A stretch of 64,000 nucleotides of DNA from an uncultured Collinsella sp. GTDB taxonomy: Bacteria; Actinomycetota; Coriobacteriia; Coriobacteriales; Coriobacteriaceae. The DNA lies in contig URPK01000001.1 of NCBI GenBank assembly GCA_900549715.1, forward strand, positions 124,001 to 188,000, given 5' to 3'. Shown piece by piece: positions 8,958-17,966 of the stretch. The notes below the pieces were generated by a model. The model worked only from the letters and a program-made list of their open reading frames with translations. It was not told the origin of the DNA and made no database searches. Both the position numbers and the translations under genes were made by a program. How positions within the stretch are numbered: position 1 is the first letter of the stretch; every line of letters begins with the position of its first letter.

Positions 8958-9878
8958 ATGGCAGAGAACAAGATTCAGCTCACCAAGGCTGACCGTAAGA
9001 AGGTTTGCTTCCGTCATCAGTTCCTTCAGGGCTCGTGGAACTACGAGCGTATGCAGAACGGCGGCTGGTGCTTCGCAATGATCCCTGCGATCAAGAAGCT
9101 CTACACCAGCAAGGATGACCAGATTGCCGCTCTTAAGCGCCACCTGGAGTTCTATAACACCCACCCCTATGTTTCCGCCCCCGTCATTGGCGTTACCCTC
9201 GCCCTCGAGGAGGAGCGCGCCAACGGTGCTCCGATTGACGACGTCGCCATTCAGGGCGTCAAGGTCGGTATGATGGGCCCGCTCGCCGGCGTCGGCGACC
9301 CCGCCTTCTGGTTCACCCTTCGCCCGATTCTGGGCGCACTGGGCGCTTCCCTGGCCCTGTCCGGCAGCATCGCCGGTCCGCTGCTGTTCTTCTTCGCGTG
9401 GAACATCATCCGCTACGCCTTCCTGTGGTACACGCAGGAGTTTGGCTACAAGGTCGGCTCCTCCATCGCCAAGGACCTCTCCGGCGGTCTGATGGGCAAG
9501 GTCACCGAGGGTGCCTCCATCCTTGGTATGTTCATCATCGGCGCCCTTGTCGAGCGTTGGGTTTCCATCTCCTTTACCCCGATCGTCTCCAAGGTCACGC
9601 AGTCCGCTGGCGCCTATATCGACTGGGCTAATCTGCCCGCCGGCGCCGAGGGCGTCAAGCAGGCATTGACGATGTACAGCTCTGTCGGTGCCACCGCACT
9701 CGACCCGGTGAAGGTCACCACGCTTCAGGCCAACCTCGATCAGCTCATCCCCGGCCTTGCCGCCGTGTGCCTGACCCTTCTGGTCTGCAAGCTCCTCAAG
9801 AAGAAGGTCAGCCCGATCGTCATCATCCTGGCTCTCTTCGCCGTCGGCATCATCGGTCGCGTCTGCGGCTTCATGTAA
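8958..9878 (+). CDS. PTS mannose-family EIID
   Basis: 306 residues from ATG 8958; GGAGGGGAG at 8941-8949 fixes this start over an upstream in-frame GTG at 8949. A cytoplasmic N-terminus with the family motif around FLQGSWNYERMQ is followed by GVKVGMMGPLAGVGDP and several membrane helices in the C-terminal half. EIID partners EIIC in the transporter. It overlaps nothing and is 16 nt from EIIC. Confidence 0.95.
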   Translation: MAENKIQLTKADRKKVCFRHQFLQGSWNYERMQNGGWCFAMIPAIKKLYTSKDDQIAALKRHLEFYNTHPYVSAPVIGVTLALEEERANGAPIDDVAIQGVKVGMMGPLAGVGDPAFWFTLRPILGALGASLALSGSIAGPLLFFFAWNIIRYAFLWYTQEFGYKVGSSIAKDLSGGLMGKVTEGASILGMFIIGALVERWVSISFTPIVSKVTQSAGAYIDWANLPAGAEGVKQALTMYSSVGATALDPVKVTTLQANLDQLIPGLAAVCLTLLVCKLLKKKVSPIVIILALFAVGIIGRVCGFM

Positions 9879-9934
9879 GCACGCTTCGGCTTAAGACCGA
9901 GAGTAGCTAGGCAAGGGCTTTTGGGCCATTGAAA

Positions 9935-9970
9935 CGGACCGCACCCGGTGGGTACACTGGATGCGGTCCG
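9935..9970 (+). terminator. Terminator-like hairpin after the PTS genes
   Basis: 9-bp stem CGGACCGCA/TGCGGTCCG (9935-9943, 9962-9970) with an 18-nt loop followed by ATTGTTATATTT. It separates EIID from the ManO-like gene and may only partly terminate. Confidence 0.6.
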
Positions 9971-9998
9971 ATTGTTATATTTGGAGGGCGAGGCGCGC

Positions 9999-10397
9999 AT
10001 GGCGCAATCTCAGAACAGCACGGTCGATCTGGCAACGCCGGCAACCTGTCTGATGGGGCTTACCAGCCACGGCAACGTCATGGTGGGCAATAAGGCGTTT
10101 GAGTACTATAACGAGCGCAACCCCGAGGATTATATTCAGATCCCGTGGGACGAGGTCGACTATATTGCCGCCGAGGTTTTGCGCGGCACCAAGAAGATCA
10201 CGCGTTTTGCCATCTTTACCAAAGAGAATGGCCACTTTACGTTTTCGACGCGCAATGACAAGGAAACGCTTCGCGCGGTGCGTAAGTATATTGACGAGGA
10301 CAGGCTCGTTCGTTCGCCCGATTTTATCGACGTGACCGCCAAGGGCGCCAAGAGCATCCCCTCCGTTATCAAGAACCTTTTCCACAAAGGCAAGTAG
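9999..10397 (+). CDS. DUF956 family (ManO-like) protein of the mannose PTS operon
   Basis: 132 residues from ATG 9999, with GGAGGG about 10 nt upstream. A small cytosolic protein with a pattern typical of DUF956 (VMVGNKAFEYYNERNPEDYI, then FTFSTRNDKE); proteins of this family are encoded at the end of mannose-class PTS operons in Gram-positive bacteria, where a regulatory role has been proposed. It lies 120 nt downstream of EIID, after a hairpin, which could lower its expression relative to the transporter. Confidence 0.85.
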   Translation: MAQSQNSTVDLATPATCLMGLTSHGNVMVGNKAFEYYNERNPEDYIQIPWDEVDYIAAEVLRGTKKITRFAIFTKENGHFTFSTRNDKETLRAVRKYIDEDRLVRSPDFIDVTAKGAKSIPSVIKNLFHKGK

Positions 10398-10407
10398 TCA
10401 TTAAAGA

Positions 10408-10621
10408 GCGCCCCCTCAAAGTGGGGCGCAGTCTCCCATGTGGCTCGATCGGGAAAGTGCATCCCAGTTCGAGCGTCGATTCCGGGATGTAGTTTCCGGA
10501 ACGGGGTCGTTTGGGAAACCGTGTCCCGTTTCGAGCCGAAATTCTGGGTCACAGTTTCCCAGCGAGGTCTCATGGGGAAAGTCTGACCCAGAGTTTGCCT
10601 GGATAGTGGGACGCACTTTCC
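10408..10621. repeat. 62-bp-period hairpin array, locus 1
   Basis: Three full 46-bp units at 10452-10497, 10514-10559 and 10576-10621, each a 14-nt arm (like GGAAAGTGCATCCC), an 18-nt middle and the inverse 14-nt arm, separated by exactly 16 nt. A left half-unit (GGGGCGCAGTCTCC, 10423-10436) precedes them by 15 nt and also closes a hairpin with 10408-10414. No gene is seen between 10398 and 10702. Confidence 0.8.
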
Positions 10622-10702
10622 GGAGGGCTGTTCCACCGCAACTTCGAAGAGTGGGTATACGCTGCATTACAGCGGCGTAAATCTGCTACACTAATACAAC
10701 AT

Positions 10703-10778
10703 GCCTCCGTAGCTCAGGGGATAGAGCACCGCTCTCCTAAAGCGGGTGTCGACGGTTCGAATCCGCCCGGGGGCACCA
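10703..10778 (+). tRNA. tRNA-Arg (anticodon CCU), CCA encoded
   Basis: Acceptor arms GCCTCCG and CGGGGGC, a D-arm around GCTC-AGGGGATA-GAGC, anticodon stem CCGCT/AGCGG with loop CTCCTAA (anticodon CCT in DNA), T-arm with GGTTCGAATCC, discriminator A and encoded CCA. Reads AGG codons. Its 3' part is duplicated downstream. Confidence 0.96.
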
Positions 10779-10789
10779 GAGATTTGCCG

Positions 10790-10816
10790 AGCCCGGTACC
10801 GCTACGGTGCCGGGCT
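10790..10816 (+). terminator. Terminator of the tRNA-Arg transcript
   Basis: 11-bp stem AGCCCGGTACC/GGTGCCGGGCT (one G-T pair) with a GCTAC loop followed by CTTCT. Confidence 0.75.
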
Positions 10817-10832
10817 CTTCTGGTCTAAAGGC

Positions 10833-10952
10833 CGGATTCGGACCGTCGACACCCGCGTCACCAATTTCCCCGCGGGGGGAGTTTTCGAATCCGCCCGGGG
10901 GCACCAGAGATTTGTCGAGCCCGGTACCGCTACGGTGCCGGGCTCTTCTGGT
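10833..10952 (+). repeat. tRNA-Arg 3'-end remnant: inverted and direct copies
   Basis: 10833-10856 is the reverse complement of tRNA positions 10742-10765 (23 of 24 matches). 10884-10952 is a direct copy of 10756-10824, covering the T-loop, acceptor stem, CCA and terminator (one mismatch in 69). The offset is 128 bp. The pattern fits a leftover attachment site after integration and loss of an element at the tRNA 3' end. Confidence 0.75.
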
Positions 10953-10973
10953 TCATGCCATGTCAAAAACGAA

Positions 10974-11004
10974 GCGCCCGCTTGCTGGGGGAGCAAGCGG
11001 GCGC
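10974..11004 (-). terminator. Terminator of the cell-wall kinase cluster
   Basis: 13-bp perfect stem (10974-10986 with 10992-11004) and 5-nt loop. On the minus strand it is followed by TTCGTTTTT. It ends the transcript that begins near 21.2 kb. Confidence 0.85.
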
Positions 11005-11056
11005 CTGTGAGCGAATATGTTTGCGGCGAGAGCCGTAATGAGCGGTTGGGTGGCGA

Positions 11057-13012
11057 CTAGTTGGTCGTACCGGAATCGCCGCCCGTACCCGAACCCGAAC
11101 CCGAGCCAGAAAGTGCAACCGTCAGCGTAATCGTGCTGTCGGTGGACTGCTTGCCGGTGGGGGAGACGCCCGTAACGGTGGCATCCTCGTTACCGCTCAC
11201 GGGATTGCCGTTCTGGTCACAGAAGCCAATGTTATAGAAACCGGCGTTGTTGAGCGCGGTAACGGCGGCGGAAATGCTCTTGCCGTATAGGTTGCCCGGG
11301 ACGGAGGCCTTGCCGGACTTCTTGGCAATGACGACGGTAATCGTGGCGCCGGGCTTCTGCTTGCCGCTGGGGTTCCAGCTGATCACGGTGCCCTCGGTAA
11401 CCGAGTCGTTCTCCTGGTAGCTCACGTCGACGCCAAAACCTGCCATATCGAGGGTGTTGCGCGCCTGGGCCTCGGTCATGTCGGTCAGGTCGGGGACGGA
11501 CGTGGTATCCGGGCCGCTCGAGACCTTATACGAGATGGTCGTGCCCTTCTCGACTTCCTTACCGGCTTCGGTGCCCTGCTCAAAGACCTGGCCCTCATCG
11601 GCCTCGTTGGCCTCCTCGGAGGCGTTGCCCTTCAGGCCAACGCTTGCCAGCGCGGCTTCTGCCTGGTCCTTGGTCAGGCCGAGAAGCTGGGGAACCTCAA
11701 CCTTCTCGGAGGGCTTGGGGCCCTTGGAGATCACCAGGTTCACCTTGGTGCCCTTGGCCTTCTTGGTGTGGCCGTTGGGCGTTTGCTCGGCGACCTTGCC
11801 TTCGTCGACATCGTCGTTGTAGCTTTGGTCGATGGTGCCGACCTCGAGGCCGGCTTCCTTGATCTGCTCGACGGCAGTCTGCTGGTCCTTGCCCAGTACA
11901 TCGGGAACGGTGACCTGCTCGCCGCCAAAGAGTCCTGTGGCAAATGCCACCACGATGCCGATGACGGCAACGGCTGCCACCACGGCGGCGATGATCTTGT
12001 TCTTGTTGGATTTGGGCTTTTCGACCTCGTAGGAGCCGGTGGAGCCCGAAACCGAGCTACGGGCGGTATTCTGGCCGCTCACGCCCGAGACGGGACGCAC
12101 CATGGCGCGCGTCTGATCGGAAAGCTCGCGAGTCTTGGTGGCGCCCAGTTCACCGGGGGCACCGATGATGCGTGTGGGCTCCGAGATGTTTACGGCACGG
12201 CCCGACAGGTAGCTGTTGAGCACCTGACGCAGCTCGTCGGCGGTCTGGAAGCGGTTTGCCGGGTCCTTCTCCATGCACTTGAGGATGATGCGCTCAAGGT
12301 CGGCGTCGACACCGGAGTTGATCTGGCTCGGCGGAATAGGCAGCTCGTTGACCTGCTTGAGTGCGACCGAGATGGCGTCGTCACCGTCAAAGGGAACGCG
12401 GCCGGTGGCGCACTCGTACATCACGACGCCCAGCGAGTAGATATCCGAGGTGGGGCCGAGGTCCTGACCACGGGTCTGCTCGGGGCTGACGTAGTGGGCG
12501 GTCCCCAGCACGTTGTTGTCTTGCGTGAGGTGGCTGTTCTTGGCGCGCGCGATGCCAAAGTCCATCACCTTGATGTTACCGTCGGGCAGCACCATGATGT
12601 TTTGCGGCTTAATGTCGCGGTGGATGATCTCGTGCTTGTGAGCGACCGAAAGCGCGGAGCTGATCTGCGAGCCGATCTGGGCGACCTTCTTGGGGTCGAG
12701 GGCGCCGTGGCTCTTGATGCCGCTCTTAAGGTCGGTGCCGCGCAGGTACTCCATGACGATGTAATAGGTGTCGCCGTCTTTGCCCCAATCGTAGACGCCC
12801 ACGATATAGGGGGAGGAGAGACCGGCTGCTGCCTGGGCCTCCTGCTTAAAGCGTGCGGCGAAGGTTGCGTCGCCAGCATACTGTGGCAGCATGATCTTGA
12901 CGGCTACCGTGCGGTCGAGGACCTGGTCCTGTGCACGGTAGACGGTCGCCATGCCACCTGTCCCCACCTTATCCTTGAGGAGGTATCTTCCCCCGAGGAC
13001 CCTCTGTTCCAT
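11057..13012 (-). CDS. pknB: PASTA-domain Ser/Thr protein kinase (PknB/StkP type)
   Basis: 651 residues from ATG 13012, chosen for the AGGAG just upstream; ATG 13027 is an alternative. Cytoplasmic kinase domain ~8-270: glycine loop VGTGGMATV, Lys39, catalytic loop HRDIKPQN with Asp133, DFG, SPEQ. A basic juxtamembrane segment precedes one membrane helix (~338-360), and four extracellular PASTA repeats run from residue 366 to the end, followed by a Gly/Ser tail. PASTA domains sense muropeptides or lipid II, and the kinase phosphorylates division and wall-synthesis proteins. Last gene of the minus-strand cluster, 132 nt after the SEDS-PBP gene. Confidence 0.95.
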   Translation of the reverse strand: MEQRVLGGRYLLKDKVGTGGMATVYRAQDQVLDRTVAVKIMLPQYAGDATFAARFKQEAQAAAGLSSPYIVGVYDWGKDGDTYYIVMEYLRGTDLKSGIKSHGALDPKKVAQIGSQISSALSVAHKHEIIHRDIKPQNIMVLPDGNIKVMDFGIARAKNSHLTQDNNVLGTAHYVSPEQTRGQDLGPTSDIYSLGVVMYECATGRVPFDGDDAISVALKQVNELPIPPSQINSGVDADLERIILKCMEKDPANRFQTADELRQVLNSYLSGRAVNISEPTRIIGAPGELGATKTRELSDQTRAMVRPVSGVSGQNTARSSVSGSTGSYEVEKPKSNKNKIIAAVVAAVAVIGIVVAFATGLFGGEQVTVPDVLGKDQQTAVEQIKEAGLEVGTIDQSYNDDVDEGKVAEQTPNGHTKKAKGTKVNLVISKGPKPSEKVEVPQLLGLTKDQAEAALASVGLKGNASEEANEADEGQVFEQGTEAGKEVEKGTTISYKVSSGPDTTSVPDLTDMTEAQARNTLDMAGFGVDVSYQENDSVTEGTVISWNPSGKQKPGATITVVIAKKSGKASVPGNLYGKSISAAVTALNNAGFYNIGFCDQNGNPVSGNEDATVTGVSPTGKQSTDSTITLTVALSGSGSGSGTGGDSGTTN

Positions 13013-13144
13013 TCCTGCTCCTAACATAACTATTCGCTCAACGATGTGTGTAGTACCTACGATGTGGCCGCTAGGGCCGTGTGGCGCGTTGCCGCTAACT
13101 CTTCGGCCGCGGCGCGCCTCGGGTGTCCGATTCAATCATGGGCA

Positions 13145-16015
13145 TCACGCTCCCTGTGCGGCGAGCGCTGCGGTCAGGACGATGCCGGCAATCTTGGCCG
13201 CCTTGACGTCGTGTTTGTCGTAATCCTCCAAGGCCACCGAGATGGCGACCGTGGGTGAATCGTAAGGTGCAAAGCCAACGAACATCGAGTTGACGTTGGT
13301 GCCGCCGGTCTCGGCCGAGCCGGTCTTGCCGGCGACCTTGACGCCGGGGACCTGGGCATCGGTGCCGGTACCGGACTGGACGACGGCGAGCATGGCCTGC
13401 TTGACCTGGTCGGCCGTGGCGGAGCTGACGGCCTGACCCAGCGAGCGGGACTGCGTGGTCTTGACCACAGTTCCGTCCGGGGCGAGTACCTGGGCTACAA
13501 AGTACGGGTCCATGACCACGCCACTGTTAGCGATGGCGGCGGCAATCACGGCGTTTTGCATGACGGTGGTCTGCGGGCCGGGCGTGTGGTCCATGCCGAC
13601 AGGCTGGCCGGCGCCGGCCCAAGCGGTCTCCCACTCGGTCATGAGCGACGGGTCTGCCATGATGGAGGCCGCGGAGGTCAGGTCCTGGCCGAGCTTTTGG
13701 CCGTAGCCAAAGGCGTTGGCAAACTGCACGAGCGTGTTTGCGCCAACTTCGTTTGCCACCTGGCCAAAGACGACGTTGGAGGACACGGCAAAGGCCTGCT
13801 GCAGGCTGATGGTGCCGTAGCTCTCGTTGGCATAGTTGGTGACCGGTGCGTTGCCGATGTCCATGGAGCCGGGCGCCTGGTAGGTGCTGGTAAGGCTGGC
13901 GGTGCCGGTCTCGAGTGCCGCGGAAAGCGTAACGACCTTAAACGTGGAGCCCGGCGTGTACAGCGCGTCCATGGCGCGATTGTACATAGAGCCGTCCTCG
14001 CCGCCGCCAGCCTGCAGTAGGGCGTCGATGTTGGTGTTGTCGTAGGTGGGCGAGCTGGCACATGCGAGCACCGCGCCGGTACGCGGGTCGATGACCACTA
14101 CAGCGCCCTTAAAGCCCTTGAGCGCCTGCTCGGCCGCCGTCTGGATACGCGAGTCGATGGTGAGCTTGGCGGTGTTGCCCGGCTGGGTCTGGCCCGCGAG
14201 CGACGCGATGGCGTTGTTCCAGCTGGAGTAATCCTTGGAGCCGGTGAGCGTGTCGTTCATGACGCTCTCGATGGCGGTGGTGCCATACTGCTGGCTCACG
14301 TAGCCAACCACGTGCGCTGCCAGGTTACCGTTGGGATAGGAGCGCACGTAGGTGCCGTCCTCCTGCTGCAGCGACTCGGCCAGCGTCACGCCGTCGGACG
14401 TGATGATGGAGCCGCGCTGGATGTACTTGGAGCGGGCGATGGTGTGGTTGTTGGTCGGCATATCCTGATAGTCCTTGGCCTTGATGACCTGGACATAGGT
14501 GAGGTTGCCGATAAGGATGGCGAACAGCGCCGTAAAGGCTAGCACCGCACGGGTTAGACGGTTGGCGAGCGCAACGCGGCCGAGCACACCGGATTCAGGC
14601 GTGTCGAGCAGGCGACGACGCATGCGCGAGCCGACGGAATGGCTACCGTTGCCGTAGGAAGACGAGGTAGCAAAGCGCGTGCCCGTCGGGGCGGCGGCAG
14701 ATGCGACCTGATCATCGGTGATGGCGGTCATGGTGCCGGTGCCGGTAAGCTCGGCCTCGCGTCCGGTCGCCTCGTCACCGGCGCGCAGCAGGAGCGCGAC
14801 GATGATAAAGCTCGCCAGCAGCGAGGAGCCGCCCTGGCTCATAAAGGGCAGGGTGACGCCGGTCAGCGGGATCAGGCGGGTTACGCCGCCAACGATCAAG
14901 AAGGCCTGGAAGCTGATGGCGGCCGTAAGGCCCGTGGCGCTAAAGGCAGCGAGGTCGGATTTAGCGCGGGCAGCTGTGGTCAGGCCGCGAACGGCAAAGA
15001 GCATAAACAGGATGAGCACGGCGCCGCCGCCCAAAAGGCCCATCTCCTCGCCGATAGCCGAGAAGATAAAGTCGGACTCGACGACGGGGATGTTGTTGGC
15101 CATGCCGTTGCCGATGCCAACGCCGACCAGACCGCCATCGGCAAGCGAGAAGAGCGACTGGACGATCTGGTAGCCCTGGCCCTGGGCGTCCTTAAACGGA
15201 TCGACCCAAACCTGGAAACGCACCTGAACGTGCGACAGGAACTTGTAGGCGCCCACGGCTCCAACGGCTAAGAGCGCAAGGCCGATAACGACATACGAAA
15301 AGCGCCCCGTGGCAACGTAGAGCATCAGCAAGAAGATGGTGTAGAACAGCACGGCCGAACCCAGGTCGCGTTCGAAGACGACGACGAGCAGGCACACACC
15401 CCACACGGCAAACAGCGGCAGCAACAGTCGCAGGCGAGGGATCTTAAAGCCCAGGATCTTGCGGTTGGAGATGGAGAGCAGCTCGCGGTTCTCGGCCAGG
15501 TACCCGGCCAGGAACAGCACGATAAAGACCTTGGCGAACTCGCCGGGCTGGATGGTAAAGCCCGCGATGCGAATCCACAGCTTGGAGCCCGAGATCGTGG
15601 TGCCGATAAAGATAGGCAGCATCAACAGAATGATGCCGATAATGCCAAAGGTGTACTTGTAGCGCATGACTACGTCGAGGTTCTTAACCAACGCGAGCGT
15701 TCCCACCATCAGGGCCACCGAGACAAACAGGATGATGAGCTGTGAGATGGCGAGAGCGGGGGCGAGACGCGTCACGAACGTGATGCCGATGCCCGAAAGC
15801 ACAAAGACAATGGGCAGGATGGCGGGGTCGGCACCGGGCGCCAAGATGCGCACGGCAATGTGGGCCGCGGCAAAGGCGGCAAAGAGGCCGATCGGTACGG
15901 CGAGCGTCTCAAAGGAGATGGCAGCGCCCGCGGTGAGGACGTACATCGCATACAGCAGGATGACGGGGAACGCCGAGGCGATGAGCAAGAGCAGCTCGGT
16001 GTTGCGGCGACTCAT
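13145..16015 (-). CDS. FtsW/RodA (SEDS) - class B penicillin-binding protein fusion
   Basis: 956 residues from ATG 16015 (GGGAG upstream, 16 nt after the phosphatase stop). Residues ~1-415 are a complete polytopic SEDS glycosyltransferase (WIRIAGFTIQPGEFAKV, FERDLGSAVLF, FSAIGEEMGLLGG, TLPFMSQGGSS). A ~75-residue cytoplasmic linker leads to a further membrane helix (~480-505) and a PbpA-like transpeptidase with S690-X-X-K693, S745-S-N747 and K897-T-G. SEDS proteins polymerise lipid II glycan and the PBP crosslinks it. These are normally two adjacent genes (rodA, pbpA) in actinobacteria. The reading frame is uninterrupted, so the fusion is genuine in this sequence. Confidence 0.93.
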   Translation of the reverse strand: MSRRNTELLLLIASAFPVILLYAMYVLTAGAAISFETLAVPIGLFAAFAAAHIAVRILAPGADPAILPIVFVLSGIGITFVTRLAPALAISQLIILFVSVALMVGTLALVKNLDVVMRYKYTFGIIGIILLMLPIFIGTTISGSKLWIRIAGFTIQPGEFAKVFIVLFLAGYLAENRELLSISNRKILGFKIPRLRLLLPLFAVWGVCLLVVVFERDLGSAVLFYTIFLLMLYVATGRFSYVVIGLALLAVGAVGAYKFLSHVQVRFQVWVDPFKDAQGQGYQIVQSLFSLADGGLVGVGIGNGMANNIPVVESDFIFSAIGEEMGLLGGGAVLILFMLFAVRGLTTAARAKSDLAAFSATGLTAAISFQAFLIVGGVTRLIPLTGVTLPFMSQGGSSLLASFIIVALLLRAGDEATGREAELTGTGTMTAITDDQVASAAAPTGTRFATSSSYGNGSHSVGSRMRRRLLDTPESGVLGRVALANRLTRAVLAFTALFAILIGNLTYVQVIKAKDYQDMPTNNHTIARSKYIQRGSIITSDGVTLAESLQQEDGTYVRSYPNGNLAAHVVGYVSQQYGTTAIESVMNDTLTGSKDYSSWNNAIASLAGQTQPGNTAKLTIDSRIQTAAEQALKGFKGAVVVIDPRTGAVLACASSPTYDNTNIDALLQAGGGEDGSMYNRAMDALYTPGSTFKVVTLSAALETGTASLTSTYQAPGSMDIGNAPVTNYANESYGTISLQQAFAVSSNVVFGQVANEVGANTLVQFANAFGYGQKLGQDLTSAASIMADPSLMTEWETAWAGAGQPVGMDHTPGPQTTVMQNAVIAAAIANSGVVMDPYFVAQVLAPDGTVVKTTQSRSLGQAVSSATADQVKQAMLAVVQSGTGTDAQVPGVKVAGKTGSAETGGTNVNSMFVGFAPYDSPTVAISVALEDYDKHDVKAAKIAGIVLTAALAAQGA

Positions 16016-16031
16016 AAGCGGCACTCCCTTT

Positions 16032-17966
16032 CTAGTTCTTTTCGGAGGCTTCGGCCTCGGCGGACTGTTCGGCGGTTTTCTCGGAATCTGATTCGGAGGT
16101 CGATCCCTGATCGGTGTTGTCGCGAATCGTTTGCGCGTCAATCACCTGGCGGGTCTGCTCCTCGTCGATCTGGTGGCGGTACTTGGATATCGTGTCCTGC
16201 GCATCGTCGACACTTGTTTGCGGAATGCCCGCCTTGAGGCGGTTTTGCGTGTCTTCGGGCAGGTCGGACAGCTTAATGCTGGTTTCGCTCTCGAGCCAGT
16301 GGAGCGTGAGTCCGAGCGGCTTGCCGGGCAGGCCGCGCCAGACGGCGACATTGCCCTGGTAGGTACCCAGGTAGTACGAGCCGGTGACACCCGTGTAGGC
16401 CCAGATGCCGGCTGCCAGCACAAAGACGAGGGCCAGGATGGCGGCGATAGTAATGTTGCGGCGACGCACGCGTTGCGCCTCGCGCATAACGCCATCGTCA
16501 ACCAGGTCAACGACTACTACGGTCACGTTGTCGTGGCCGCCGGCGGCAAGCGCCGCGTCCACTAGGTTGTCGACGCAGATTTGCGCGGTTGAGGACTGCG
16601 TGGCGATGTTCTCGATATCGCTATCGGGAATCATGCTCGAAAGGCCGTCGGAGCACAGGATCAGGCGGTCGCCTTCCTCGATATGCAGAGTAAAGTGGTC
16701 GGCATACATGGCGGGGTCCGAGCCCAGCGCACGGGTGATGACCGAGCGGTTGGGGTGGACGCGAGCCTCGTCTGCCGTAATCTCGCCGGCGTCCACGAGC
16801 TCCTCCACGTAGGAGTGGTCGCGGGTCACGCGGATGAGCGTGCCCTCGTGGAGCAGGTAGGCGCGAGAGTCACCCACGTGGGCGATGGCGAGCGTGTCGT
16901 TTTCGATATAGGCGCAAGTGGCTGTGCAGCCCATGCCGGGCTTGCCCAGGCCGTTCAAGGCGGCCTCGATTACGGCGGCGTTGGCTGCCTCGACGGCTGC
17001 GGCCAGGCGTGCTGCGTCGGCGGACTGCGGGGCCGTCTTGGCAATAGTCTCGACGGCGATGGAAGAGGCTACCTCGCCGGCGGCGTGACCGCCCATGCCG
17101 TCGCATACGCAAAAGAGCGGCGACTGCACCAGGTAGGAATCCTCATTGTGCGGGCGTACGCAGCCAACGTCGGAGCGGGCGCCCCACATGAGTTGCGTGG
17201 TGGTGCCGGCATCATAGGTCGAGTCGGTCTCGATGCGTTCCTCGGTCAGGGGCTCAAAGCTCATGGTCGAGCCGGGGTCTTTGAGCTTGGCCTCAACGGC
17301 GGCAACGTCGATCTCGGCTGTGTCACCGGGAGAGACGGTGTCGGTCTCGGCGTTTGATTCGGAATCGCCGGTGTCCGGGGAGCCGGGCTCCTCGGACGCG
17401 CGGGCGGTCGACTCGTCGTCTTGCGGGCTGGCGTCTATAGGCTCGGGCGTCGCAAAGTGCGACGGCGCGGGTGTGCTTTGCGACTGAGCGGCGGGCTCGG
17501 CCACGGCATCGGACTCGCTTGCGGGCGCAGGCTGCGGGGCCTTGGGTGCAGGGCCGTCCTCGGGGGATGGCCCCGCCTCGGGCGCCGGCGTAGACGCGGG
17601 CGCAATCTCGGATGCCGGGGCTATGGGAAACGCCGGCGCGGCGGGTTCGGGTGCCGCAAACACCGCAGCGCTCTCGTTGATTGCCGCGGCGACGGGCTCT
17701 GCAAAGTGAGCCGGCGCCGGGGTTGCTTCGGGCGCTGTGGGCTGTTCCGCAGCATGTGCGCCGATGGGCGCCGCTACGGCATCCTCTTCGCCCTCGTTAT
17801 CGGCGAGATCCGAAATATCATGCGTTACATGCGAAAGAGGCAGGGAGAACACGGTGTCCTCGGGCTTCACGGTCGCAGGGCGCGCCGGAGCGGCATGGGC
17901 CGGCGCAGCTGCGGGGGCAGTCGGCGTCTCGGGCATGGTTGCGGACTTGTTCTCCTCGTCGATCAT
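16032..17966 (-). CDS. pstP: PP2C-type Ser/Thr protein phosphatase with long disordered N-terminus (PstP)
   Basis: 644 residues. The first ~260 are Ala/Pro/Glu-rich and low complexity. The PPM phosphatase domain follows with the metal-binding motifs: NEDSY, CDGMGGHAAGE, GDSRAYL, CSDGLSSM and GGHDNVTVVVVD. One membrane helix (TIAAILALVFVLAAGIWAY) and an extracellular tail of ~100 residues close the protein. It reverses phosphorylation by the neighbouring kinases. The usual actinobacterial PstP starts directly with the catalytic domain, so the N-terminal extension is unusual. The start overlaps the fhaB stop by 4 nt, indicating translational coupling. Confidence 0.93.
   Translation of the reverse strand: MIDEENKSATMPETPTAPAAAPAHAAPARPATVKPEDTVFSLPLSHVTHDISDLADNEGEEDAVAAPIGAHAAEQPTAPEATPAPAHFAEPVAAAINESAAVFAAPEPAAPAFPIAPASEIAPASTPAPEAGPSPEDGPAPKAPQPAPASESDAVAEPAAQSQSTPAPSHFATPEPIDASPQDDESTARASEEPGSPDTGDSESNAETDTVSPGDTAEIDVAAVEAKLKDPGSTMSFEPLTEERIETDSTYDAGTTTQLMWGARSDVGCVRPHNEDSYLVQSPLFCVCDGMGGHAAGEVASSIAVETIAKTAPQSADAARLAAAVEAANAAVIEAALNGLGKPGMGCTATCAYIENDTLAIAHVGDSRAYLLHEGTLIRVTRDHSYVEELVDAGEITADEARVHPNRSVITRALGSDPAMYADHFTLHIEEGDRLILCSDGLSSMIPDSDIENIATQSSTAQICVDNLVDAALAAGGHDNVTVVVVDLVDDGVMREAQRVRRRNITIAAILALVFVLAAGIWAYTGVTGSYYLGTYQGNVAVWRGLPGKPLGLTLHWLESETSIKLSDLPEDTQNRLKAGIPQTSVDDAQDTISKYRHQIDEEQTRQVIDAQTIRDNTDQGSTSESDSEKTAEQSAEAEASEKN

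Noticed and set aside
10408..10621. CRISPR array
   Set aside because: The 62-bp arrays have regular spacing, but the conserved part is two short inverted arms rather than an identical repeat, the 16- and 18-nt intervals are too short for spacers, and no cas gene is near.
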